A stretch of 8,178 nt of DNA from JAHEEL01 sp964581295 (GTDB lineage: Bacteria; Actinomycetota; Acidimicrobiia; Spongiisociales; UBA5794): the NCBI GenBank assembly GCA_964581295.1, contig CAZONX010000098.1, forward strand, positions 1 through 8,178. Direction: 5' to 3'. The notes below the pieces were generated by a model that worked only from the letters and a program-made list of their open reading frames with translations, made no database searches and was not told the origin of the DNA. Of this stretch, positions 1-5,862 are shown piece after piece (the first letter of the stretch is position 1; each line of letters starts with the position of its first letter). Both the position numbers and the translations under genes were made by a program.

Positions 1-65
1 GCGATCGAGCGACTCACCGTCTCGAGGGCCGGTCTCGGCAGCGAGATGACGACGGTGTCGTCCAA
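1..65 (-). CDS. Possible N-terminal start of an unidentified gene, cut by the window edge
   Basis: Reading the minus strand from a TTG at 65-63 gives about 21 codons, MDDTVVISLPRPALETVSRSI, up to the window edge. They have the look of a real protein N-terminus, with mixed charged and hydrophobic residues and G/C-rich third positions. A GGTGG run about nine bases upstream of the TTG could be its ribosome binding site. The frame is closed by a TGA about 36 bases upstream and holds no ATG or GTG, so TTG is the only ordinary start. If real, the gene is divergent from ychF. The fragment is too short to assign a family, and other frames across these bases are also open, so the call is weak. Confidence 0.3.
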   Translation of the reverse strand, partial: MDDTVVISLPRPALETVSRSI

Positions 66-105
66 GTGCTGCGTCCACCAACCTCTGCGCTGTTCTGTCG
101 TTCAG

Positions 106-261
106 GGACGCCGATCGCGGCGTCCTCGTCCTTAACGCAGTCCCGACTGCGCCTTCGACCTGCGTCCTTGCGCTCAACGGCCCTGATTCGATATCGCGGA
201 CCGGCGAGCGCCGGTCCGTCCGCAGTTTCCGCAGGAAACTGCAATGTGCCGCCTGCGGCAC
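106..261. repeat. Cluster of five perfect short hairpins in the divergent intergenic region
   Basis: Five perfect inverted repeats lie in about 155 bases: 106-113/118-125 (8 bp, loop ATCG), 136-142/145-151 (7 bp, loop CC), 197-205/210-218 (9 bp, loop GAGC), 222-230/234-242 (9 bp, loop GCA) and 246-252/255-261 (7 bp, loop CT). The stems differ in sequence, so this is repeated structure and not repeated sequence. All lie upstream of the ychF -10 box at 293-298 and so outside its likely transcript. I see no convincing gene in 66-325. They could be terminators of a small transcript, a structured RNA, or DNA-level protein sites; the sequence alone does not decide. Confidence 0.6.
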
Positions 262-292
262 GCGACACCCCGAACGTTGGCGGACACAGCAC

Positions 293-298
293 TAGTCT
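293..298 (+). promoter_or_regulatory. -10 box of the ychF promoter
   Basis: TAGTCT fits the actinobacterial TANNNT -10 pattern. Transcription would start near 304-306 and give a leader of about 20 bases containing GAAAGG at 315-320, a ribosome binding site five bases before the GTG start. No clear -35 hexamer is visible at the usual distance. Confidence 0.4.
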
Positions 299-325
299 TC
301 CGCTCCCTCCTCCCGAAAGGTCTTC

Positions 326-1417
326 GTGGGCATCCGCTGTGGCATCGTTGGTCTCCCGAACGTCGGAAAGTCGACGCTGTTCAACGCGCTCACGGGTGGC
401 GAGATTCAGGCCGAGAACTACCCGTTCTGCACCATCGAGCCCAACCTCGGCGTTGCCCTCGTTCCGGATGAGCGGCTCGCCAAGATTGCCGAGCTGGTGA
501 AGCCGGACGAGATTGTCCCGACGGTCATGGAGTTCGTCGACATCGCCGGTTTGGTCGAGGGCGCCTCGCAGGGAGAGGGTCTGGGGAACCAGTTCCTCCA
601 CCACATCCGCGAGACCGACGCAATCGCCCAGGTCGTTCGGTGCTTCGACGACGCCAATGTGGTGCACGTAGCGGGCGACATCGATCCGGTGTCGGATCTC
701 GAGACGATCGACACGGAGCTGGCGCTCGCCGACCTCGAAGGTGTGGGTCGGGCGATCGAGAAGGCGGAGCGCAAGGCCAGGGCCGGCGAAAAGAATGCGG
801 CGAGCATGATGGCCGTGTACGAGCAGCTCAGAGATCACCTGTCGGAGGGCCGACCCGTGCGGTCGATGACGTTCACCGAGGCCGAGCGGCTGATCGTGCG
901 GGATCTGTTCCTCCTCACGGCGAAGCCGGCAATGTACATCGCCAACGTCGACGAAGCAGGCCTCGGCGACAACCCTTATGTCGACGCGGTTCGCGAGTAC
1001 GCAGCCCACGAGGGGGCGGACGTTGTCGTCATCTCGGGGAACCTGGAGGCAGAACTTGCCCTCCTCGATGACGACGACCACGACGAGATGCTCGCCGAAT
1101 ACGGGCTGGACGAACCGGGTCTCAACAAGGTGATCCGAGCCGCCTATCACCTTCTCGGACTGCGGACCTTCTTCACCGCGGGGCCCAAGGAAGCTCGGGC
1201 GTGGACCGTGAGGCAGGGGGCAACGGCGCCGCAGGCAGCCGGGGAGATCCACACCGACTTCGAGAAGGGTTTCATTCGGGGCGAGGTGATCGCCTACGAC
1301 GATTTCGTCGAATACGGCGGCGAGCTCGGAGCGAAGGACGCAGGCAAATGGCGCCTGGAGGGCCGCGACTACGTGGTCAAAGAAGGCGACCTGATCTTCT
1401 TCCGGTTCAACGTGTAG
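326..1417 (+). CDS. ychF: YchF, Obg-family P-loop ATPase
   Basis: 363 aa, the normal full length for YchF (OLA1 in eukaryotes), a ribosome-associated cytoplasmic ATPase of the Obg/TRAFAC class linked to translation and stress responses. Visible motifs: Walker A GLPNVGKST at 9-17; the family signature NYPFCTIEPN at 31-40; DIAG (G3) at 72-75 followed by the Gly-rich GASQGEGLGNQF; NVDE at 207-210 in place of the NKxD that specifies guanine in GTPases, which is why YchF prefers ATP; an alpha-helical insert at about 125-190; and a C-terminal TGS domain from about 280 ending in the typical FFRFNV. GTG at 326 is chosen because GAAAGG lies five bases upstream and the family motif begins at once. It ends in TAG and converges on the GNAT gene. 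Nothing is missing or unusual. Confidence 0.97.
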   Translation: MGIRCGIVGLPNVGKSTLFNALTGGEIQAENYPFCTIEPNLGVALVPDERLAKIAELVKPDEIVPTVMEFVDIAGLVEGASQGEGLGNQFLHHIRETDAIAQVVRCFDDANVVHVAGDIDPVSDLETIDTELALADLEGVGRAIEKAERKARAGEKNAASMMAVYEQLRDHLSEGRPVRSMTFTEAERLIVRDLFLLTAKPAMYIANVDEAGLGDNPYVDAVREYAAHEGADVVVISGNLEAELALLDDDDHDEMLAEYGLDEPGLNKVIRAAYHLLGLRTFFTAGPKEARAWTVRQGATAPQAAGEIHTDFEKGFIRGEVIAYDDFVEYGGELGAKDAGKWRLEGRDYVVKEGDLIFFRFNV

Positions 1418-1419
1418 AG

Positions 1420-1433
1420 CTGATTGCGATCAG
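1420..1433. terminator. Small hairpin between the convergent ychF and GNAT genes
   Basis: CTGAT-TGCG-ATCAG forms a 5-bp stem with a 4-base loop three bases after the ychF stop, inside a 46-base convergent gap. It has no T-run and is a weak stem, so it is only a candidate terminator. Nothing else is visible in the gap. Confidence 0.2.
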
Positions 1434-1463
1434 ATCCAGCCGCGACCACCGATTCGGCAAGCC

Positions 1464-1901
1464 TCAACGACTGTGCTGAGAATCGAGTCGAAGCCGTATC
1501 ACCGGAAGGCCGGTGGCTGGCTCCGTCCCGGCGCCGATGCGGCGGAATCCGTATGCGGCGTAGAAGGCGCGCCCGATGACGTTCGCCTCGAACACGTCGA
1601 GCACGACGTGGGAACGTTGAGCCGTGACGCTATCCATGAGCGACCGACCCACGCCCCGTCGCTGATACTCCGGATCGACGAAGAGCCCACCTACCTCGTT
1701 GCCCACCACGGATACGGACCCCAGAATGCGATTGTCCCGCTCGCACACCGACGTCTCGGATGCCGGGAGCCATTCCTCCGCGATCAGCCGACGTTCGGTC
1801 TCGAAGAAGTCCTCGGTGAGGAACGAGTGGGCGACAAGCGATGCCCGATACCAGACGTCGAGCACGGCTCCGAGATCATCGTCGGTGAAGGGTCGTATCA
1901 C
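1464..1901 (-). CDS. GNAT-family N-acetyltransferase (YjaB-like)
   Basis: 145 aa, the usual size of a single-domain GNAT enzyme that moves an acetyl group from acetyl-CoA to an amine. Visible: the N-terminal MIRPFTDDDLGAVLDVWYRAS with an early LTEDFF segment, as in YjaB-like proteins; the strand GGLFVDPEYQRRGVG (71-85), whose QRRGVG is the acetyl-CoA pyrophosphate loop; a VVLDVFEANVIGRAFYAAYGFRR-type motif B (99-121); and the closing PVIRLRLD strand. The acceptor is unknown; YjaB relatives act on protein lysines or small amines. The start is GTG at 1901. A -10-like GATACT ends six bases before it, so the gene may have its own leaderless transcript. The GTG also overlaps by four bases (GTGA) the stop of an upstream 68-codon ORF. 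It ends in TGA at a natural C-terminus. Confidence 0.88.
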   Translation of the reverse strand: MIRPFTDDDLGAVLDVWYRASLVAHSFLTEDFFETERRLIAEEWLPASETSVCERDNRILGSVSVVGNEVGGLFVDPEYQRRGVGRSLMDSVTAQRSHVVLDVFEANVIGRAFYAAYGFRRIGAGTEPATGLPVIRLRLDSQHSR

Positions 1902-2104
1902 CGAGCGAGTATCGCAGGCCGGCCTCGGAGCCGATGGCGTTCTCCAGGTTGCGCGACGTGGTCGAGGCTGCCCTTCGCTACGACGCCGCGCTCACCTCGG
2001 CGGAACTGGGAGTTGGCAGATGCCCAGACTGATGCGCCACGGATCAATGAAGTCGCAAAATCGCCGTCTGGCATGCCAACCTCGATACCGATTGTCACGA
2101 TCAT
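1898..2104 (-). CDS. Hypothetical 68-aa ORF between methyltransferase and GNAT genes
   Basis: No family recognised. In favour: the ATG at 2104 is preceded by GAGAGG with a four-base spacer; it lies 21 bases after the methyltransferase stop; and its TGA overlaps the GNAT start by four bases (GTGA), a typical coupled-operon geometry. Against: the second half is rich in Arg and Gly and reads like non-coding high-GC sequence; no motif, membrane segment or clear domain is visible; and the GNAT gene has a -10-like box inside this ORF that would make it independent. A short plus-strand ORF overlaps it. It could equally be a 220-base spacer. Confidence 0.28.
   Translation of the reverse strand: MIVTIGIEVGMPDGDFATSLIRGASVWASANSQFRRGERGVVAKGSLDHVAQPGERHRLRGRPAILAR
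1908..1913 (-). promoter_or_regulatory. Candidate -10 box for leaderless GNAT transcript
   Basis: On the minus strand GATACT is followed by six bases and then the GTG start. The identical hexamer and spacing precede the 4643 start. A transcript starting at or next to the GTG would be leaderless. Confidence 0.35.
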
Positions 2105-2125
2105 GACACCTCTCGGTGGCCGGGT

Positions 2126-2788
2126 CTACACCATTGGTTTCGGCAACGGCCCGCGCGCCACGATCGCGTAGCGTTCGTCGGTCACGTCTTTGCCCCAGAG
2201 CGCCGAGTCGCCCGACAGGGGGTAGCGGTCGACTCGCTCGAACAATGGGGCGACCGCTGAGGTCAGCTCATCTTCGGAAACGCCGCCGTCCCACGGCCCG
2301 CCCATCATGCCATCCGACTGACCAGATGGGTTGAACCAGCGACCCTCGATCAGAACCAGCCGGCCTTCCGACTCGAGCAGCCGAGTCCAGCGACGCAGCG
2401 CCGCAATTGGATCCGGAAGGGTCCAGACGACGTGTCGAGCCAGAACCACGTGGAACGCACCGGGGGCAAGGTCGGGGTTCGACGCGTCGCCAACCTCGAA
2501 TCTGGTGTCGATGCCTGTGTCGCGCGCCTTCTGCCGCGCTCGTTCCACCATCGCCGGAGACAGGTCGATTCCTGTGACCTCGTGGCCGGCCGTCGCGAGG
2601 AGAACCGAGAGCGAGCCGGTGCCGCAGCCGAGGTCGGCGACCCGGACAGGCGAATCACCGAGCCACTCGGCGAGACGCGCGATCCAGGCGGCACGCACCC
2701 CCGGATCCGAGAGACCATGATCGGGCTGGTCATCGAACGTCGAGGCCTGACCCGTCCAGTATGCCTCGATCTCCTGTCGCTGCTGCAT
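2126..2788 (-). CDS. Class I SAM-dependent methyltransferase
   Basis: 220 aa, a typical single-domain Rossmann-fold methyltransferase of the Methyltransf_11/25 type, cytoplasmic. Visible: N-terminal helices with YWTGQASTFDD (10-20); motif I VADLGCGTGSL (50-60), the SAM-binding Gly loop; motif II GIDLSPAMVERAR (73-85), whose Asp should bind the ribose; FEVGDASNPDLAPGAFHVVLARHVVWTLPDP (97-127), with GDA near the adenine pocket and the motif IV strand; and the post-motif helix LRRWTRLLESEGRLVLIEG (131-149). The C-terminal part (150-220), WF/GPWDGG-rich, would shape the acceptor site. The substrate cannot be told; small-molecule or ubiquinone/menaquinone-type enzymes share this fold. ATG at 2788 is chosen because homologous sequence begins there and a -10-like GAGAAT ends six bases upstream; the longer open frame upstream is not protein-like. 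It ends in TAG. Confidence 0.9.
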   Translation of the reverse strand: MQQRQEIEAYWTGQASTFDDQPDHGLSDPGVRAAWIARLAEWLGDSPVRVADLGCGTGSLSVLLATAGHEVTGIDLSPAMVERARQKARDTGIDTRFEVGDASNPDLAPGAFHVVLARHVVWTLPDPIAALRRWTRLLESEGRLVLIEGRWFNPSGQSDGMMGGPWDGGVSEDELTSAVAPLFERVDRYPLSGDSALWGKDVTDERYAIVARGPLPKPMV

Positions 2789-2794
2789 CCGTCC

Positions 2795-2800
2795 ATTCTC
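2795..2800 (-). promoter_or_regulatory. Candidate -10 box for the methyltransferase gene
   Basis: On the minus strand GAGAAT is separated by six bases (GGACGG) from the ATG, the same geometry seen before four other genes here. GGACGG could alternatively act as a weak ribosome binding site of a longer transcript. The 104-base gap up to the upstream membrane-protein gene holds nothing else clear. Confidence 0.3.
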
Positions 2801-2892
2801 ACAGCTCGTGCCGATGCAATCCCCCACCGGCACGCCGTCAGCGTCCTGCACCCTCCCGCCGCTGCGGTTCCCTCGCTCAGGGGGAATCAACA

Positions 2893-3537
2893 TCAGCTGC
2901 CAGCGTGCAGCCCGTTCCGTCTGGAGAGGAACTTCACAACGATCTCGGTGGAGATCGCCAGGGCAATGCCGAGCAGGGCGATCATCGCCGGAACGAACCA
3001 AACACGCGTGATTCGCTCGGGCGGGAGCACATCGCTGGGCGATCCCGCGCTTTCGAACGACGAGTGGCCCTGGGGCACGCACCCATCGGTTGCAGCGAAT
3101 CTCACGAGAACCGTGGCAATGCCACCTCCGATCCGGAGCCCGTAGCACGATCCGGCGTCGGTCGGTTCAGGGTGGAACAACACAGATACCGGTTGGTCCC
3201 CTCAAGGGAACTCGACAACACCGAGATCGTAGGCGTCAGCGGCTTCTTCGATTGAGGCGTCACCGCTCCACGCGGATTCGTAGGCAGCACTCAAGCGCTG
3301 CCTCAGCGCTGTCGCCTCCGGATACTCAGTATTTGCGAAGTCCGCAAATGGCATGAGCAGCAGTGCAACCCCCACCACCACGGCAAGGAGCACGACCTGG
3401 CGGAGAATGGGGCGCTTCTCCGCTGGACGCTTCGGGGTTCGCCGGCGAGCCGCGAGGCGGCGGGCGGAATGCTCGGCCGAGAACTGCCCGACATCGGTTC
3501 TGCGCGCGGCGTCGCTCGTGTTGCCTACCTCATCCAT
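2893..3537 (-). pseudogene. Two-TM-segment membrane protein interrupted by one in-frame TGA
   Basis: No family recognised. Two open stretches, 3537-3205 (111 aa) and 3201-2893, lie in the same frame and are separated only by TGA at 3204-3202. Joined, they give a sensible protein of about 214 codons: a basic cytoplasmic N-terminus (RRLAARRRTPKRPAEKR, about 26-42), TM1 (VVLLAVVVGVALLLMPFADF), an extracytoplasmic part with a charged helix (LRQRLSAAYESAWSGDASIEE), the TGA at codon 112, a segment with two Cys (GSCYGLRIGGG, DGCVPQG) that could form a disulfide, TM2 (WFVPAMIALLGIALAISTEI) and a basic tail. Codon use is G/C-rich at third positions on both sides. The start has GAGG six bases before ATG 3537. 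Readings: a nonsense mutation, UGA readthrough, or two proteins, the second starting at GTG 3183 behind a GGGG run. The last is less likely, since the second half alone would carry its Cys-bearing part without an export signal. Confidence 0.6.
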
Positions 3538-4127
3538 CGCCGGCCTCGATCGTGTGTGTGTGAAGCGTCCGCGCCGTTGTGACCGCGATCCATTCCGAGA
3601 GATCCAGACGGTATCGCACGGCGGTCGTTGTGTTCAGCAGAATCGATCCGCATCCATGCCCTCGCTGCGCGACCGCGCCAACCCTACACCCACGACCTTC
3701 TGCGCCATCGGTCACACCGGGTCACTCATCGCGTAGGTGTGATCGGAGTCGCAACTGTCTCGACGCCGGATCCACCATGTGCTCGAGGCCGCATTGGCGC
3801 GCCCTCCGGGCCGAGATCGGGTGTCGCAAACCGTCCGCCGGGCGCGATCGCACGTTGACACGGTCGCGTTCTGTGGTGACGATCCGATGAGCAGCACTCG
3901 AGGAGACGGCTCTTGGATGAAACTATCAGCGTTCGAGACCACGCCAGAACGTGCGATCACGGATCGCTCTGGCCCCATCGGACCGGGTGAAGAGTGCGAA
4001 GTGGTAGCAGGAGCCCGAAAGCCTCGGAGGCAAGGAGATGATCCTGCGACAGCTCGGCCGCAGCGTCAGGGTCGCGGTCGATAGAGGGTCTGATTGGCGT
4101 ACCGCGCTCGAGGCCGAGCCGGAGTGA
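3538..4127. other. 590-bp stretch without a convincing gene
   Basis: Open frames exist on both strands but none has a recognisable domain, and their compositions (rich in Arg, Ser and Pro) are those of random high-GC sequence. Weak candidates: a 61-codon minus-strand ORF (3530-3715) overlapping the membrane-protein start by eight bases, and a 29-codon plus-strand ORF (4038-4127) with CGGAGG seven bases before its ATG, which ends exactly where the interrupted methyltransferase-fold gene ends. Small features: a GT repeat at about 3551-3560, GGCGCGCC near 3797, and the palindrome GCCTC-G-GAGGC at 4021-4031. Lying between two TGA-interrupted genes, it may be the remains of lost genes. Confidence 0.5.
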
Positions 4128-4643
4128 CTACCGCTCGGCGTTCTTGCGCCGACGCCGGAACACGCAGAAGGCGGGTGCGGCCCTTCGCGGCGAAGCGTCG
4201 CACCGCTCCGCAGCGGCGTCGCCGCGATGGTCATCGGTGACGAGCAACCCTCCGACTCGCAGGTAGTCCACGGTGGATCGGGTCACCCACTCGGTGTAGC
4301 GGGCGAACACGAGATCGAAGCTCTCCTCGCGCAGCGGCGAATGCTCGGGGAAGCCCTGATGGATGAAGCGCCAGTACGGAGACGTGCGGTGGCAGCTGGA
4401 GTCGGCGATGGGCTTCGCGACACCGTCGGCATCACCGAAGAATCACTCAGCGAATTCGCTCCGATCCACATACACAACATGGGGGAAGCAGAACGAAGGC
4501 GTTTCGTACCCGCACGAGCCCGGGTAGAGCACCGCGGTGATCGACGGATCGAATCCGAGGAGCGCCACGAACAGGGAGCGGCGCTCGAGATTCGGGTCCA
4601 CGACATAGTCGCGGGAGGTGATCTCCGTACGGCTCCTGCCCAT
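4128..4643 (-). pseudogene. Methyltransferase-fold protein interrupted by one in-frame TGA
   Basis: A single frame of 171 codons, continuous except for TGA at 4445-4443 (codon 67). The first part has VVDPNLERRSLFVALL (14-29), ITAVLYPGS (35-43), TPSFCFPHVVYVD (48-60); after the TGA come FFGDADGVAKPIA (68-80), EESFDLVFARYTEWV (106-120), the helix-turn-strand DYLRVGGLLVTDDH (126-139) and a C-terminal FCVFRRRRK. This resembles a conserved bacterial family of unknown substrate with a degenerate class I methyltransferase fold, in which YPGS replaces the usual Gly loop and VYVD holds the acidic residue. From memory of that family the segment runs YVDxDxxAxxFF, so both halves belong to one protein and the TGA stands where a basic residue is common (CGA to TGA would be one change). 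The ATG at 4643 has GATACT six bases upstream and no ribosome binding site. The gene ends in TAG. Confidence 0.7.
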
Positions 4644-4649
4644 GCGACC

Positions 4650-4655
4650 AGTATC
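4650..4655 (-). promoter_or_regulatory. Candidate -10 box for the interrupted methyltransferase-fold gene
   Basis: Minus-strand GATACT followed by six bases (GGTCGC) and ATG at 4643. It is identical in hexamer and spacing to the box before the GNAT gene. No ribosome binding site is visible, which supports leaderless initiation. Confidence 0.4.
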
Positions 4656-4748
4656 GCAGTCGACGTGCACACCGATGCAACGCGGCACGCGCTCAAGAAA
4701 TGGGTCTCCGATGCCGACGCGAGAGGTATGCCGAGCGATGGAGGCGCA

Positions 4749-4979
4749 ATGGGAATCCGCAGCATCCACGAGCTACCGGTCCGCATCCTGACGGACCCGG
4801 AGCTCCTCGGGGAGTTCGACCGGACATTCCAGTCGGCGGGCACTCCCCAATCCCACAACGGCTACCCCGCAAGATGGGACGACGCCGCGATGCGGCGGAA
4901 CTCCGCAATCACGGGTGAGCTGTTGCGACGGGGGTACCAATCCGATGCCCCGGTGTGGATGAAGCCAATAGAGAACTGA
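4749..4979 (+). CDS. Small protein resembling pyrimidine-dimer DNA glycosylase (T4 endonuclease V type)
   Basis: 76 aa. The N-terminal half reads PVRILTDPELLGEFDRTF (10-27), close to the LADQHLMAEYREL segment of T4 endonuclease V. The C-terminal half reads MRRNSAITGELLRRGYQSDAP (about 49-69), close to the LRKRQIELIAECLKRGF helix of the same protein. T4 endonuclease V removes UV-induced pyrimidine dimers and cuts the abasic site using the amino group of its N-terminal Thr and Glu23. Here residue 2 is Gly and the position matching Glu23 appears to be Arg, so classical catalysis looks lost; the protein may bind DNA without cutting or do something else. ATG 4749 is chosen for the GGAGG four bases upstream; ATG 4728 in the same frame is an alternative. 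The open frame continues leftwards to 4227 but that part is antisense to the methyltransferase-fold gene. The assignment rests on remote similarity judged by eye. Confidence 0.55.
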   Translation: MGIRSIHELPVRILTDPELLGEFDRTFQSAGTPQSHNGYPARWDDAAMRRNSAITGELLRRGYQSDAPVWMKPIEN

Positions 4980-5070
4980 CGCCCTCGACCCTGCAGGCCA
5001 TTCTGTGGGCTCGGGACGGCAAATAGGACGTCGCGAACCCTGGGTACGCGTTCTTGGGGTGGGGCGCCGG

Positions 5071-5076
5071 TAGCCT
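5071..5076 (+). promoter_or_regulatory. -10 box of the SGNH hydrolase gene
   Basis: TAGCCT matches TANNNT and ends six bases before ATG 5083, placing the transcription start at the ATG. The intervening GTGGGG includes an in-frame GTG (5077), but the promoter position favours the ATG. The rest of the gap 4980-5070 shows no clear signal. Confidence 0.5.
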
Positions 5077-5082
5077 GTGGGG

Positions 5083-5862
5083 ATGGCACGCAAGTTCTGG
5101 AAGACGGCGAAGCGCCCGATCGCCATCGGCGGCGTATTCGCTGCGCAAATGGTCCAGGCCATCCAACGTCCGGACCTCGAAACCCTCGCCGGTCAGGACC
5201 CGTCCGGCTCGTTCGGCGACCCGGCGCTGCCGCCGCTGCGGATGATCGCCCTTGGAGACAGCACGATTACTGCACCCGGCGTCGAGCCTCTCGATGCTGC
5301 CTGGGTGCGTCGCGTCGCGATCCACCTCTCCGAGCGCTTCCATGTCGAGCTCATCTCAGTCGCCGCGGGCGGATCACGCGTCTCCGACGTGCGCGACAGC
5401 CAAGTCCACCGTGCCATCGTGCTCGGAGGCGACCTCGCCGTCGTATGCGTTGGCGGAAACGATGCGCTGCGCGTGACACCGGTGAACCGGTTCGAAGCCT
5501 CCTATGACCAGGTGGTGCACACCCTGGTCAACGCATTCCCCGCCGTCGCCGTGTGTGGCGTCGGCGACTTGGGAACGATCCCGCGGCTTCCTGCCCTCGC
5601 TCAGGGCGTCGCACGGGTGCGCGCCCGCTCGATCGATCACGCCATTGGCCGCGTCGCCCACCGCTACGGCGTCGCGAAGTCGAGAGCCTGGGGGCCGGAG
5701 TTCGAACCTTTCGAGAACGATCCTGACGTGTGGGCTGCCGACCTGTTCCACGCATCGGCCGCGGGGCATCAGATGTATGCCGACGCTGCCATTCCCCTCG
5801 TTGACGAAGCCCTCAGACGGGCGCGTCGCGCTCCGTTAGGAAGTGACGAATCATCGACGTGA
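5083..5862 (+). CDS. SGNH/GDSL-type esterase or lipase
   Basis: 259 aa, a complete single SGNH domain after a short N-terminal leader. Blocks in order: GDS at 58-60 (LRMIALGDST) with nucleophile Ser60; GGS at 96-98 (block II, oxyanion Gly); GGND at 124-127 with oxyanion Asn126; and DLFH at 220-223 in DLFHASAAGH, with Asp220 and His223 completing the triad. Such enzymes hydrolyse ester bonds of lipids, acetylated sugars or small esters; the substrate is not evident. Residues 1-28 are basic (MARKFWKTAKRP) then hydrophobic (IAIGGVFAAQMVQAI), as in an uncleaved membrane anchor or poor signal peptide, so it may act at the membrane. Leaderless start behind TAGCCT. The last 50 bases overlap the 3' end of udk on the other strand. 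Confidence 0.92.
   Translation: MARKFWKTAKRPIAIGGVFAAQMVQAIQRPDLETLAGQDPSGSFGDPALPPLRMIALGDSTITAPGVEPLDAAWVRRVAIHLSERFHVELISVAAGGSRVSDVRDSQVHRAIVLGGDLAVVCVGGNDALRVTPVNRFEASYDQVVHTLVNAFPAVAVCGVGDLGTIPRLPALAQGVARVRARSIDHAIGRVAHRYGVAKSRAWGPEFEPFENDPDVWAADLFHASAAGHQMYADAAIPLVDEALRRARRAPLGSDESST

Noticed and set aside
14..1252. Minus-strand open frame of 412 codons antisense to ychF
   Set aside because: It lies almost wholly opposite a certain ychF gene and shows no domain; long antisense frames are common in high-GC DNA.
1934..2032. Plus-strand 32-codon ORF starting MAFSRLRDVVEAALRYDAA
   Set aside because: It looks protein-like but is very short, has GGAG only three bases before the ATG, and lies opposite a minus-strand operon. 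Kept only as a remote possibility.
3202..3204. TGA codons at 3204 and 4445 as selenocysteine codons
   Set aside because: Neither family is a known selenoprotein, the sites are not redox-type motifs, and I see no bacterial SECIS-like hairpin right after either TGA.
3530..3715. Minus-strand 61-codon ORF overlapping the membrane-protein start by eight bases
   Set aside because: GTG start without a ribosome binding site, no domain, and a composition typical of non-coding sequence.
4038..4127. Plus-strand 29-codon ORF with CGGAGG upstream
   Set aside because: Plausible initiation signal, but too short and featureless to call as a gene without conservation data.
4227..4748. Plus-strand open frame opposite the interrupted methyltransferase-fold gene
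   Set aside because: The minus strand carries recognisable family motifs; the plus-strand part before 4749 has none and is the unused extension of the small endonuclease V-like gene's frame.
5489..5497. GGTTCGA T-loop-like string suggesting a tRNA
   Set aside because: It lies inside the SGNH coding region and no cloverleaf can be built around it.
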